DNA from: Burkholderiales bacterium
GTDB taxonomy: Bacteria; Pseudomonadota; Gammaproteobacteria; Burkholderiales; SG8-41
Assembly (NCBI GenBank): GCA_036262035.1
Contig: DATAJS010000001.1
Coordinates: 216,868 to 280,867, forward strand
Reading direction: 5' to 3'
Length of the DNA stretch: 64,000 nt
The position numbers and the translations under genes were made by a program. Each line of letters opens with the position of its first letter. Within the stretch, counting starts at the first letter, position 1. Positions 48,778 through 58,800 of the stretch are shown here, piece by piece. The notes beneath the pieces were generated by a model. That model did not search any database. It had not been told where the DNA came from and worked only from the letters and a program-made list of their open reading frames with translations.

Positions 48778-50722
48778 CTTTCGTCACCACCGGCGCATCG
48801 TCGGTCCCCGCCTCGGCCATCGGCTCGGCGTGCGCTTCGTCGGGTTTGGATTCATCCGGCAGCTCGGTTTCGGTCTCCTCGACCGTGATGTCCGGCGCGA
48901 GGAAGCCGCCCGACTGGTGCCGCCACAGCCGCGCGTAATGCCCGCCCGCACCGAGCAGGTCTTCGTGCGAGCCTTCCTCGACGATGCGTCCCTGCTCGAG
49001 CACGATGAGGCGATCCATGCGCGCGATCGTCGACAGGCGGTGCGCGATCGCGATCACGGTCTTGCCTTCCATCAAGTCCTTGAGCTGCTCCTGGATCGCG
49101 AGCTCGGCCTCGCTGTCGAGCGCGGAGGTCGCTTCGTCGAGCACGAGGATCGGCGCGTTCTTGAGCACGACGCGCGCGATCGCGATGCGCTGGCGCTGCC
49201 CGCCCGAGAGCTTCACGCCGCGCTCGCCGACGTGCGCGTCGTACCCGGTGCGGTCCCTCCAGTCGCGCAGGCCGGTGACGAACTCGTGCGCATGCGCGCG
49301 CTTCGCCGCCATTTCCACTTCCGCGTCGGTCGCATCAGGGCGGCCGTAACGGATGTTCGCTGCGATCGAGCGGTGCAACAGCGAGGTGTCCTGGGTCACC
49401 ATGCCGATCGCGGCGCGCAGGCTCTCCTGCGTCACGCCCGCGAGGTCCTGGCCGTCGATCGTGATGCGGCCGCGCTCGGGCTCGTAGAAGCGCAGCAGCA
49501 GGTTGACCAGCGTCGACTTGCCCGCGCCCGAGCGTCCGACGAGCCCGACACGCTCACCCGGCCTGATGGTGATGTTCAGGTCGTCGAGCACCGCCTGCTG
49601 GTCGCTGCGCCCGTAGCTGAAGAACACGTCCTCGAAGCGCACTTCGCCCCGGGTGACGTTCAGGTCGACTGCGTCGGCGCGGTCGACGCCGGTGAGCGGC
49701 ACCGCGATGGTCTGCATCCCTTCCTGCACCACGCCGATGTTCTCGAAGATGCCGGTCACTTCCCAGCTCACCCAGCCCGCGACGTTGGCGATCTGCCACG
49801 CGAGCGGCAGCGCGGTCGCGACCACGCCCGCGCTCACCGCCCCGGTCGCCCACAGCCAGATGCCGATCGCCGCGGTCGACGTGAGCAATCCCGCGTTCAT
49901 CAGAGCGAGCCAGAACATGAACTGCGAGATGACGCGCATGTGCGCGCCCATCGCGTCCTGGTGCTCGTCGATCACCTCGCGCACGTACGCGTCTTCGTCC
50001 GCCAGGCGCGCGAAGAGCTTGACCGTGTGGATGTTGGTGTAGCTGTCGACGATGCGGCCGAGCACGTGCGAGCGCGCTTCCGAGCTCGTCTTGGCGAGGT
50101 CGCGCATCCGTGGCACGAAATAGCGCAGGAAGAAGCCGTAACCGATGAACCACAGCAGCGTCGGCACCGCGAGACGCCAGTCGGACACCGCCATCAGCGC
50201 GAGCGCCGACACGCCGTACGCGGCGATGTAGAACACGCCGCGGATGCTCGACATCACCGATTCGCGCAGCGCGTTCGCGGTCTGCATGACGCGGCTGGCG
50301 ATGCGCCCGGCGAAATCGTTCTGGAAGAACGGCAGGTTCTGGCGCACCACGTGCCAGTGGCTCTGCCAGCGGATCATGCTCGTCACGCCCGGCAGCAGCG
50401 CGTTCTGGCGGATCGCGACGTCGGTCAGCACGATGAGCGGCCGCACGAAGAGGATGAGCACGACCATGCCGCCGAGGATGAACGCGTTCTCGTGCAGCGC
50501 GCCCATGCGGTCGGGCGCTTCCATCAGCGACACGAGCTTGCCGATGAAGAGCGGTATGACGGTGTCGACCAGCGCGACCGCGAGGCTCGTGACGAACATG
50601 AGCCCGTACCACTGCTTCGTCTGGAGCGCGAAGTGCCGGTAGAACGCGACCAGCCCCGGCGGCGGCGTGCCCGGGCCGGTGCTGGCGGTGCCGCGGATGC
50701 GGGATTGTAAATACCGGAACAT
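48773..50722 (-). CDS. ABC exporter, fused membrane and ATPase domains
   Basis: A 649-residue half-transporter of the MsbA/multidrug type. The N-terminal membrane domain has six predicted helices (for example LMFVTSLAVALVDTVIPLFI, ILGGMVVLILFVRPLIVL, GVFYIAAYGVSALALM). The ATPase carries Walker A GLVGRSGAGKSTLVN, Q-loop MVTQDTSLLHRS, signature LSGGQRQRIAIAR and Walker B LVLDEATSALDSE. An acidic tail of about 50 residues (VEETETELPDESKPDEAH) ends the protein. It should act as a dimer in lipid or drug export. The start is the ATG at 50722; longer readings pass through the upstream repeat. Confidence 0.92.
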   Translation of the reverse strand: MFRYLQSRIRGTASTGPGTPPPGLVAFYRHFALQTKQWYGLMFVTSLAVALVDTVIPLFIGKLVSLMEAPDRMGALHENAFILGGMVVLILFVRPLIVLTDVAIRQNALLPGVTSMIRWQSHWHVVRQNLPFFQNDFAGRIASRVMQTANALRESVMSSIRGVFYIAAYGVSALALMAVSDWRLAVPTLLWFIGYGFFLRYFVPRMRDLAKTSSEARSHVLGRIVDSYTNIHTVKLFARLADEDAYVREVIDEHQDAMGAHMRVISQFMFWLALMNAGLLTSTAAIGIWLWATGAVSAGVVATALPLAWQIANVAGWVSWEVTGIFENIGVVQEGMQTIAVPLTGVDRADAVDLNVTRGEVRFEDVFFSYGRSDQQAVLDDLNITIRPGERVGLVGRSGAGKSTLVNLLLRFYEPERGRITIDGQDLAGVTQESLRAAIGMVTQDTSLLHRSIAANIRYGRPDATDAEVEMAAKRAHAHEFVTGLRDWRDRTGYDAHVGERGVKLSGGQRQRIAIARVVLKNAPILVLDEATSALDSEAELAIQEQLKDLMEGKTVIAIAHRLSTIARMDRLIVLEQGRIVEEGSHEDLLGAGGHYARLWRHQSGGFLAPDITVEETETELPDESKPDEAHAEPMAEAGTDDAPVVTKA

Positions 50723-50736
50723 TCGCTGATGTTTAT

Positions 50737-50797
50737 CCCGTAGCGTGCGCGCGAGCGCACCGCGCCTTTTGCGGTGCGTTACCACGCACCCTACGAG
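50737..50797. repeat. GTAGCGTGCG / CGCACCCTAC palindrome
   Basis: Third copy of the family (28132, 48722), lying here in the divergent promoter region between the ABC exporter and receptor 8, so it is not always a terminator. Confidence 0.75.
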
Positions 50798-50844
50798 CAT
50801 ACCCCCTACAATCGAAGACAACGATAACGAACCGAGGAGTAGTG

Positions 50845-51819
50845 ATGCACCCGTTGCAAAAGTCGTTGTGCGTTTCGGTCGGGCTGGCGCTCGCGAGCCT
50901 GGCTGCTCATGCACAGGACAAGCCCGCCAACTACCCGCTGCGCCCCATCCGCCTGATCTGCCCCGTCGCGCCGGGTGCGGGCAACGACACGATCACGCGC
51001 GCCGCGGGACAGATGATCGCCGACAGGCTCGGACAGACCGTCGTCGTCGACAATCGTTCCGGCGGCGGCACCGTCATCGCGACCGAGCTCGGCGCGCAGG
51101 CGCCGCCCGACGGCTACACCCTCCTGTCGGCGACCGACACGATCATGCTCCTGGGCGCGATGAAGCGCGTCACGTTCGACATCCGCAAGGCGTTCGAGCC
51201 GATCGTGATCATGACTTCGCAGCCCTACATCCTCGTGGTCAACCCGTCGCTGCCCGCGAAGAACGTGAAAGAGCTCGTCGCGCTGTCGAAGCAGAAGCCG
51301 CTCTCCTACGGCAGCTCGGGCGTGGGCACGATGGTGCACATCGGCATGGAGCGCATGGCGATGCTCACCGGCGCGAACTTCGTTCACGTGCCGTACAAGG
51401 GGACCGCGCCGGCGCTGGTCGGCACCATGGGCGGCGAAGTGCACATGGTGCCCGCGAGCGCGATCTCGGCGACCGCCGCGATGAAGACCGGCAAGGTGAG
51501 AGCGCTCGGCGTCATGGGCCTCACGCGCGTGGCCGCCCTGCCCGACGTGCCGACGATCGCCGAGCAGGGCCTGCCCGGGTTCAAGATCGTCAACAGCTAC
51601 AACCTCTTCGCCCCCGCGGGCACGCCCAGGCCGATCGTCAACGCGATCAACAAGGTGGTCAGCGAAGGCATGCGCTCGCCGCAGATGGTGCAGAAGCTCA
51701 CGGCCGAAGGCGCCCAGCCCGGCGAGAAGCTCACGCCCGATGAGTTCAGGGCGCAGCTCGCGAAGGAATACGTCGAGGTCGAGCAGCAGGTGAAATCGAT
51801 GAAGGTGAAGCTATTCTGA
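50845..51819 (+). CDS. TctC/Bug family solute receptor 8
   Basis: A 324-residue receptor: signal peptide HPLQKSLCVSVGLALASLAA-HAQ, mature start NYPLRPIRLICPVAPGAGND. The loop APPDGYTLLSATDT, HVPYKGTAPALVGTMGGEV and the C-terminal Lys-rich VEQQVKSMKVKLF are normal. The ATG at 50845 has GGAG five bases ahead; a GTG one codon earlier is possible. Isolated: no enzyme gene is co-transcribed. Its last 9 bp overlap the end of the convergent secreted-protein gene. Confidence 0.92.
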   Translation: MHPLQKSLCVSVGLALASLAAHAQDKPANYPLRPIRLICPVAPGAGNDTITRAAGQMIADRLGQTVVVDNRSGGGTVIATELGAQAPPDGYTLLSATDTIMLLGAMKRVTFDIRKAFEPIVIMTSQPYILVVNPSLPAKNVKELVALSKQKPLSYGSSGVGTMVHIGMERMAMLTGANFVHVPYKGTAPALVGTMGGEVHMVPASAISATAAMKTGKVRALGVMGLTRVAALPDVPTIAEQGLPGFKIVNSYNLFAPAGTPRPIVNAINKVVSEGMRSPQMVQKLTAEGAQPGEKLTPDEFRAQLAKEYVEVEQQVKSMKVKLF

Positions 51820-52251
51820 GACGCGGCTGTCCTGCGCGGGCCACGCCGGAACCGGAGGCAACAGGCCGGGGGCGGCGTCGTTCAACGCTCCGAGGGCGAG
51901 GACCTCGCCGTATCTCGGTCCGACCGTGAAGGTGTAGCTCCCCGGGCGCAGGCTGCGCAGCGGGATGCGGAACGTGAAAGCGCCGGAGGGCGGCGCTTCG
52001 GCGGTGTCGTAGTACACGATCTCGTAGGTCGCGGCGTGGTACACCTTGAGGTCCAGCATGCGCCCCGCGTGGGCCGGCGCCCGGACGGCCACCTCCACCG
52101 CGGTCGACCCGTTCGCACCGCTCATCGCGCACTTGGCGCCGCGGCAGGCGTCGATGCGAACGGTATCGAGCCCGGCACCGCTCGTACGCGGCAACGCCAC
52201 GAGCGCGCACGTCAACACGGCGATGCACGGATAGGTAACGCGGCTCAACAT
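51811..52251 (-). CDS. Secreted hypothetical protein
   Basis: A 146-residue protein with a signal peptide (LSRVTYPCIAVLTCALVALP, cut near residue 26). The mature part is beta-rich: VEVAVRAPAHAGRMLDLKVY, then AATYEIVYYDTAE, then AFTFRIPLRSLRPGSYTFTV, a pattern like a bacterial Ig-like or C2 domain. Two Cys (DACRGAKC) may form a disulfide. Family not recognised. Convergent with receptor 8 with a 9-bp overlap of the ends. Confidence 0.7.
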   Translation of the reverse strand: MLSRVTYPCIAVLTCALVALPRTSGAGLDTVRIDACRGAKCAMSGANGSTAVEVAVRAPAHAGRMLDLKVYHAATYEIVYYDTAEAPPSGAFTFRIPLRSLRPGSYTFTVGPRYGEVLALGALNDAAPGLLPPVPAWPAQDSRVSE

Positions 52252-52308
52252 GCGGAATAGTGGCCGGCAGGCGGTGTTCGTAGCATACCTCTACAATCGT
52301 GCCGCGCG

Positions 52309-53988
52309 ATGAACGACGCCACATCCTCCGGCCCGTGGGACCCCGGGATCGAGTCACCGGTGCCGCGCCGGCTGCGCCATCTGTGCACGGTGTTCCGGCG
52401 CGAAAGCTCGTACACGCGCTACGAGGAGGCGCACGAGCTGCGCGGCTTCACGGGACTCGACTACATCGAGCTCGTCGCGTTCCGCCCCGAGCGCCTCGCG
52501 CTGCACGAGCTCCTGATCCGCGTCAGCGCGGACCTCACCGTGCCCGACGGCGAGAAGATCGAAGACCTCGGCATCAACTTCCGCGCGATCGTGCGCGACG
52601 TGCTCGCCGGATACATCGAGCCGCGCCTGGACGAGGTCACGGCGGTCTACGCCGCGTGCCGCGGGAAGCTGGCGGCGATCGTCACCGCCGAGCTCGGCGC
52701 CGCCTTCGAGTCGACGCAGCCGCGCGAAGCCATCGCGAGATGGGAGCGCGAAGCACACGCCGCCGACGGCGTGCGCCGCGCGGCGCTGCGCGCGGTCGCG
52801 CGCACCGTCTCGGCGGTGATCGCGAAGCACGGCCGGTTGTGGGGAACGCCCGACCTGCTCGCCGCGGTCGCGCTCACCCTCGCGCTGAACGAGCACGCCG
52901 CCGAAGAGATCGGACGCACGCTCGATCCCTGGCTCGCCGATGCGGTCCGCGAGCGCGCTTTACGCGTGCTGCCGCGCCAGGAGCGCCCCGTCGTCATGAA
53001 CACCAAGGGCGCGTCGGCGTCGGGCAAGAGCACGATACGGCCGCTGCAGCGGCGCCTCGCCGGCGAGATCGGCACCGACTGGCAGGACTTCGCGCTGATC
53101 AGCCCCGACATCTGGAGGAAGCAGCTCCTCGATTACGCGAGCCTCGGCGTGCACTACAAGTACGCCGGCGCGTTCACCGGCGACGAGCTCCAGGTGATCG
53201 ACCGCAAGCTGGACCACTACATGGCGCGCAAGGCGACGCGCGGCGGCATGTCGCACCTGCTGATCGACCGCTTCCGCTTCGACAGCTTCGCGCCCGATTC
53301 GGACGTCGCGGGCAGCAACCTGCTCACGCGCTTCGGGCAGATCGTCTATCTCTTCTTCATGATCACGCCGCCCGCTTCGCTGGTGGAGCGCGCGTGGAAC
53401 CGCGGGCTCGAAGTCGGCCGTTACAAGGCGGTCGACGACACGCTCGCGCACGGGGTCGAAGCGTACTCGGGCATGCCCGAGCTCTTCTTCACGTGGATCG
53501 AGCGCACCGACAAGCGCGTGCACTTCGAATTCCTCGACAACACCGTGCCGCTCGGCGAGCCTCCGCGCACGGTGGCTTTCGGCTGGAACGACCGGCTCAC
53601 GATCTTCAGCGTGCAATGCCTGCTCGACGTCGAGCGTTACCGGCGCGTCGACATCAACGCGAGGGCGCCGGACGATCTCTTCAGGGACGAGTCCCTGCTC
53701 GCGCCGGAGAACAATCTCGCGTTCCTGCGCGAATGCGTCGCGCGCTTCCGGCGCGTGAGCTTCGCCGATGCGGCCAGCGGCCGCGTCTATCTCGCGCTCG
53801 AAGCGGGATCGGCCATCGCGGCGGATGCCGGGCGCCTGCGCGGCGCGGCGGAGGATGCCGATACGCGCGCGGGACTCGCCGCCGTCGCGCCGGGCGTCAT
53901 CGAACGTGCGTCATCTCTGCCCATGCCCGACGATCGTCTGCAGGACGAGCGCGTCCATACGCTCGGCAGCTGGCAAACCAGGGTCTGA
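52309..53988 (+). CDS. P-loop NTPase/kinase-like protein of unknown function
   Basis: A 559-residue protein. The N-terminal half (1-225) is helical with no known motif (RRESSYTRYEEAHELRGFTG, then INFRAIVRDVLAGYIEPRLD). A Walker A motif GASASGKST follows at about 235-243 (VMNTKGASASGKSTIRPLQR). After it come FALISPDIWRKQLLDYASLG, MARKATRGGMSHLLIDRFRF and MITPPASLVERAWNRGLEVG, which look like a zeta-toxin/uridine kinase-type phosphotransferase core. No Walker B of the AAA kind. I know of no named family. The TGA stop is inside a repeat. Neighbours do not reveal a partner. Confidence 0.75.
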   Translation: MNDATSSGPWDPGIESPVPRRLRHLCTVFRRESSYTRYEEAHELRGFTGLDYIELVAFRPERLALHELLIRVSADLTVPDGEKIEDLGINFRAIVRDVLAGYIEPRLDEVTAVYAACRGKLAAIVTAELGAAFESTQPREAIARWEREAHAADGVRRAALRAVARTVSAVIAKHGRLWGTPDLLAAVALTLALNEHAAEEIGRTLDPWLADAVRERALRVLPRQERPVVMNTKGASASGKSTIRPLQRRLAGEIGTDWQDFALISPDIWRKQLLDYASLGVHYKYAGAFTGDELQVIDRKLDHYMARKATRGGMSHLLIDRFRFDSFAPDSDVAGSNLLTRFGQIVYLFFMITPPASLVERAWNRGLEVGRYKAVDDTLAHGVEAYSGMPELFFTWIERTDKRVHFEFLDNTVPLGEPPRTVAFGWNDRLTIFSVQCLLDVERYRRVDINARAPDDLFRDESLLAPENNLAFLRECVARFRRVSFADAASGRVYLALEAGSAIAADAGRLRGAAEDADTRAGLAAVAPGVIERASSLPMPDDRLQDERVHTLGSWQTRV

Positions 53989-54013
53989 CCCCGATAAAGC
54001 CGGAGTCGGACCC
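53981..54013. terminator. GGGTCTGACC hairpin after P-loop gene
   Basis: GGGTCTGACCCCG (53981-53993) and CGGAGTCGGACCC (54001-54013), an imperfect copy of the 4842 hairpin. It overlaps the stop codon of the P-loop gene (53986-53988) and could end its transcript. Confidence 0.6.
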
Positions 54014-54196
54014 TGCGTGAGTGCACGAGTCCGTCTCGCTCGCGTCTCGTCGGTGGTAAGGTTCGCGTCTTTTACAATCCATTACAAAAAACCGACGCGC
54101 CGTGCGAGGCCGGATGTGGATAATTGCACGTCATTCGCGGCACGCCTCGTGCTACTTGCGCCGGACCGTTTGAGCGTCGAATAAGACCACCCACGC

Positions 54197-55783
54197 ATGG
54201 CCGACAATCCCGATTCCCAGCATCGAACGCTCGACGACGCGGTCGAGAGCGCGCGGCGCGACGAGCCGCTCGACGCGCTGCTTCAACCGACACGACGCGA
54301 CCGCAGGGTCACCTGGATCATCGTCGCGGTCCTCGTCCTGATCACCGCCGGCGCGTCGTACTGGTATTTCTACCTGCGAACGCCGCCACCGCCCGAAGCC
54401 GCGACAGAAGGAAAAGGCAAAGGCAAAGGTAAAGGCAAAGGCAAAGGCCAGAGCAACCGTCCCGTGCCCATCCTCGCAGCGCCCGCGCGCACCGCCGACA
54501 TCCCCGTGTATCTCACCGGCCTCGGCACCGTGACGCCGCTCGCGACGGTCACCGTGAGGAGCCGCGTCGACGGCCAGCTCATCCGGGTGCTGTTCCAGGA
54601 AGGCCAGTCGGTGAGGGCGGGACAGCTCCTCGCCGAGATCGACCCTCGGCCGTTCCAGGTCCAGCTCACGCAGGCCGAAGGCCAGCTCGCCAAGGACCAG
54701 GCGCTGCTCAAGAACGCGATGACCGACCTCGAGCGCTACAAGACGCTGTTCGCGCAGGACTCGATCGCCAAGCAGCAGCTCGATACGCAGGCGTCGCTGG
54801 TGCGGCAGTACGAAGCGCAGATCAAGGCCGACCAGGGCGCGGTCGAGAGCGCGAAGCTCCAGCTCACCTACTCGCGCGTCACCGCGCCGATCGCCGGCCG
54901 CATCGGCCTGCGCCAGGTCGACCCGGGCAACATCGTGCGCGCGAGCGACACCAACGGCCTCGTCGTCATCACCCAGCTCCAGCCGATCAGCGTGATGTTC
55001 ACGCTGCCGGAAGACGTGGTGTCCAGCGTGATGCGCCGCTTGAAGTCCGGCGAGAAGCTGCCGGTCGAAGGCTGGGACCGCGCCGACAAGACGAAGCTCG
55101 CGCAAGGCCAGTTGATGACGATCGACAACCAGATCGACACCGCGACCGGCACGGTCAAGCTGCGCGCGCGCTTCGCGAACGACGACTTCGCGCTCTTCCC
55201 CAACCAGTTCGTCAACGCGCGCATGCTCGTCGACACGATGCAGGGCACGACGGTCATACCGGGCGCGGCGGTGCAGCGCGGCAACCAGGGCACGTTCGTC
55301 TACGTCATCAAGCCCGACAACACCGCGACCGTGCGTCCGGTGAAGCTCGGCCCGACCTCCGGCGAGCTCGTCGCGATCGAATCGGGCGTCGAGGTCGGCG
55401 AGAGCGTCGTCACCGACGGCGCCGACCGCCTGCGCGAAGGCGCGCGCGTCGAGATCGCGGACCGCACGCCACGTCCGGAGCGAGGCAAAGGTAAGGGCAA
55501 AGGCAAGGGTAAAGGCGAAGCCCAGCCGAGCGGCGAAGCCGCACCGCCCGCGAAGAGCGCCGAAGGCGCGAAAGGCGAAGCCGCCGCCCCGGCGCCGAAA
55601 CCGCCCGCGGCAGCGCCCGCCGCGGAAGGCGACGGCGCGCGCAAGGGCGAAGGCCGCAGAAGACGCGAAGGCGAAACCGACGAGGAACGCGAGCGGCGCA
55701 GGGCCGAGTGGGCGAAGAAATCGGACGCGGAGAAGGCCGAGTTCCGCAGGAAGCGGCAGGAGGAGCGGGAGCGCCAGCAGTGA
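54197..55783 (+). CDS. mdtA: RND efflux periplasmic adaptor (MdtA-like)
   Basis: A 528-residue membrane-fusion protein linking RND pumps to the outer-membrane channel. One transmembrane anchor (about 35-55, VTWIIVAVLVLITAGASYWY), lipoyl and coiled-coil hairpin (LLAEIDPRPFQVQLTQAEGQ, then KTLFAQDSIAKQQLDTQAS), beta barrel and membrane-proximal domain (AGRIGLRQVDPGNIV, then FPNQFVNARMLVD) as in MdtA. It is longer than the usual about 415 residues because of two Gly-Lys tracts (about 72-85 and 430-440) and a charged Ala/Glu/Arg tail. First gene of the efflux operon. The upstream 200 bp (54014-54196) carry only promoter-like AT-richer sequence. Confidence 0.93.
   Translation: MADNPDSQHRTLDDAVESARRDEPLDALLQPTRRDRRVTWIIVAVLVLITAGASYWYFYLRTPPPPEAATEGKGKGKGKGKGKGQSNRPVPILAAPARTADIPVYLTGLGTVTPLATVTVRSRVDGQLIRVLFQEGQSVRAGQLLAEIDPRPFQVQLTQAEGQLAKDQALLKNAMTDLERYKTLFAQDSIAKQQLDTQASLVRQYEAQIKADQGAVESAKLQLTYSRVTAPIAGRIGLRQVDPGNIVRASDTNGLVVITQLQPISVMFTLPEDVVSSVMRRLKSGEKLPVEGWDRADKTKLAQGQLMTIDNQIDTATGTVKLRARFANDDFALFPNQFVNARMLVDTMQGTTVIPGAAVQRGNQGTFVYVIKPDNTATVRPVKLGPTSGELVAIESGVEVGESVVTDGADRLREGARVEIADRTPRPERGKGKGKGKGKGEAQPSGEAAPPAKSAEGAKGEAAAPAPKPPAAAPAAEGDGARKGEGRRRREGETDEERERRRAEWAKKSDAEKAEFRRKRQEERERQQ
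54411..54448 (+). repeat. AAAGGC hexanucleotide tract in mdtA
   Basis: About six tandem AAAGGC/AAAGGT units coding for alternating Gly and Lys just after the membrane anchor. A second, less regular tract of the same kind lies at about 55481-55519. Unit size keeps the frame, so copy-number change would only alter length. Confidence 0.75.
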
Positions 55784-55786
55784 CCG

Positions 55787-55880
55787 ACCGTGTCGAGATT
55801 GCTTCGTCGCTGGCGCTCCTCGCAATGACGTCATCGCGAGGCGGCTCCGGCAGGAACGCCGAAGCGATCCCGTGACGCAC
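55787..55880. repeat. GTCATCGCGAGG-type element inside the efflux operon
   Basis: ATTGCTTCGTCGCTGGCGCTCCTCGCAATGAC and the following GTCATCGCGAGGCGGCTCCG ... GATCCCGTGACGCACGG form two linked hairpins, filling the 102-bp gap between mdtA and mdtB. The element may set different transcript levels or stability for the adaptor and the pump genes. Confidence 0.7.
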
Positions 55881-55885
55881 GGTCG

Positions 55886-58800
55886 ATGAACCCTTCCCGC
55901 ATCTTCATCCTGCGGCCGGTCGCGACGTCGCTGTTCATGCTCGCGATCCTGCTCGCGGGCCTCGTCGCGTATCGCGTGCTGCCGCTGTCCGCGCTGCCCG
56001 AGGTCGATTACCCGACGATACAGGTCGTGACGCTCTACCCCGGCGCGAGCCCCGACGTGGTCACGTCCACCATCACCGCGCCGCTCGAGCGCCAGTTCGG
56101 GCAGATGCCGGGCCTGCAGCAGATGTCCTCGACGAGCTCCGGCGGCGCGTCGGTGATCACGCTGCAGTTCAGCCTGTCGATGAAGCTCGACGTCGCCGAG
56201 CAGCAGGTGCAGGCGGCGATCAACGCGGGATCGAACCTGCTGCCGACCGATCTGCCGACGCCGCCGACCTACAGCAAGGTCAACCCGGCCGACACGCCGA
56301 TCCTCACGCTGGCGGTGACGTCGCGCTCGATGCCGATGACGCAGCTCCAGAACCTCGTCGACACGCGCATCGCGCAGAAGATCGCCCAGCTGCCGGGCGT
56401 GGGCCTCGTGTCGCTCTCGGGCGGGCAGCGCCCCGCGGTGCGCGTGCGCGTCAACCCGCGCGCCCTCGCCGCGTACAACCTCGGGCTCGAAGAGCTGCGC
56501 ACCGCGGTGAGCAACGCCAACGTCAACCAGGCGAAAGGCAGCTTCGACGGGCCGGCGCGCGCCTCCACCATCGACGCCAACGATCAGCTCCGCTCGCCGG
56601 AGGAATACAGGTCGCTGGTCATCGCGTACCGCAACGGCGCGCCGATCCGCCTCTCCGACGTCGCGGAGGTGATCGAGGGACCGGAAAACGCGCACCTCGC
56701 GGCGTGGGCGAACGCCACCCCCGGCCTCGTCGTGAACGTGCAGCGCCAGCCCGGCGCCAACGTGATCCAGGTGGTCGAGCGCATCAAGGAGCTGCTGCCC
56801 CAGCTCCAGTCCACGCTGCCCGCGGCCGCCGAGCTCACGCTGCTCACCGATCGCACGGTGACCATCCGCGCCTCGGTGCACGACGTGCAGTTCGAGCTGA
56901 TGCTCGCCATCGCGCTGGTCGTGCTGGTGATCTTCCTCTTCCTGCGCACGGTGTCGGGCACGATCATCCCGAGCATCGCGGTGCCGGTGTCGCTGGTCGG
57001 CACCTTCGCGGTGATGTATCTCGCCGACTTCTCGATCAACAACCTCACGCTGATGGCGCTCGTCATCGCGACCGGCTTCGTGGTCGACGACGCGATCGTG
57101 ATGATCGAGAACATCTCGCGCTACGTCGAGGAAGGCGATACGCCGCTCGAAGCGGCGCTCAAGGGCTCGGCGCAGATCGGCTTCACCATCATCTCGCTGA
57201 CGATCTCGCTGATCGCGGTGCTGATCCCGCTGCTCTTCATGGGCGACGTGGTCGGGCGGCTGTTCCGCGAGTTCTCGATCACGCTCGCGGTGTCGATCCT
57301 CATCTCGGCGCTGGTGTCGCTCACGCTGACGCCGATGATGTCGGCCCGGCTCCTCAAGCACACGCCGCCCGACAAGCAGAGCCGCTTCTATCACAAGAGC
57401 CAGGAATGGTTCGACCGCGTGATCGCGCGCTACGGGCAGATGCTGGAGTGGGTGCTCGACCGGCAGGCGGCGACGTTGCTCGTCTGGGTCGTGACCCTGG
57501 CGGCGACGGTGCTCCTCTACATCTTCGTGCCCAAGGGGTTCTTCCCGGTGCAGGACACCGGCGTCATCCAGGGCATCACCGAAGCCGAGCAGTCGATCTC
57601 GTTCGCCGCGATGTCGCAGCGCCAGCAGGCGGTCGCGCAAGCCGTGCTAGAAGACCCGGCGGTCGAGAGCGTCTCGTCGTTCATCGGCGTCGACGGCACC
57701 AACGTGACGCTCAACAGCGGCCGCATGCTGATCAACCTGAAGCCGCACGAAAACCGCAAGGACCATGCGACCGACGTCATCCGGAGGCTCCAGACGCGGC
57801 TCGCCAGGCTCGAAGGCATCACGCTGTACATGCAGCCGGTGCAGGACCTCACGATCGAGAGCCGCGTGTCGCGCACCCAGTACCAGTTCACCGTGGAGTC
57901 CGCCAATCCCGACGAGCTCTCGACGTGGGTGCCGCGCATCGTGGAGAAGCTGCACACGCTCCCCCAGCTCGCCGACGTCGCGAGCGACCTCATGGACCAG
58001 GGGCTGCAGGCGTACGTCGACATCGACCGCGCCACCGCGAGCCGGCTGGGCGTGACCACCGCCGCGATCGACAACGCGCTGTACAACGCGTTCGGCCAGC
58101 GCCTGATCTCGACCATCTACACCGCGTCGAACCAGTATCGCGTGGTGCTCGAAGTGCAGCCGCAGTTCCGCGCGAGCCCCGACGCGCTCAATCACATCTA
58201 CGTGGTGCCGAGCGGCTCGTCGAGCACGACCCAGACCGGCGCGGGCTCGACCACGGTCACCTCGCAACCGCCCGAGCCGGTGCGGCTGTCCTCGATCGCA
58301 CGCATCACCGAGCGCGCCGCGCCGCTCGTGATCAACCATCTCGGCCAGTTCCCGTCGGCGACGATCTCGTTCAATCTCGCGAAAGGCGTCTCGCTCGGGG
58401 AAGCGACCAAGGCGATCCGCGAAGCCGAAGCCTCGCTCGGCGCACCGCCGAGCGTGCGCACGCGTTTCCAGGGTGCCGCCGCGGCGTTCCAGAGCTCGCT
58501 CACCAACACCCTGCTCCTCATCCTCGCGGCGATCGTGACGATGTACATCGTGCTGGGCGTGCTGTACGAGAGCTACATCCACCCGATCACGATCCTGTCG
58601 ACCCTGCCGACCGCAGGCGTCGGCGCGCTGCTCGCCCTGCTGCTGTCGGGCAACGATCTGGGCATCGTCGCGGTGATCGGCATCATTCTCCTGATCGGCA
58701 TCGTCAAGAAGAACGCGATCATGATGATCGACTTCGCGCTCGACGCCGAGCGCCACGAGGGCAAGAGCCCGCGCGAGGCGATCTTCCAGGCGTGCCTGCT

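Noticed and set aside
54152..57640. Minus-strand open frame of 1162 codons across mdtA and mdtB
   Set aside because: It is the complement of two well-supported genes. Its product is almost only Arg, Asp, His, Gly and Val, a composition produced by reading GC-rich genes backwards.
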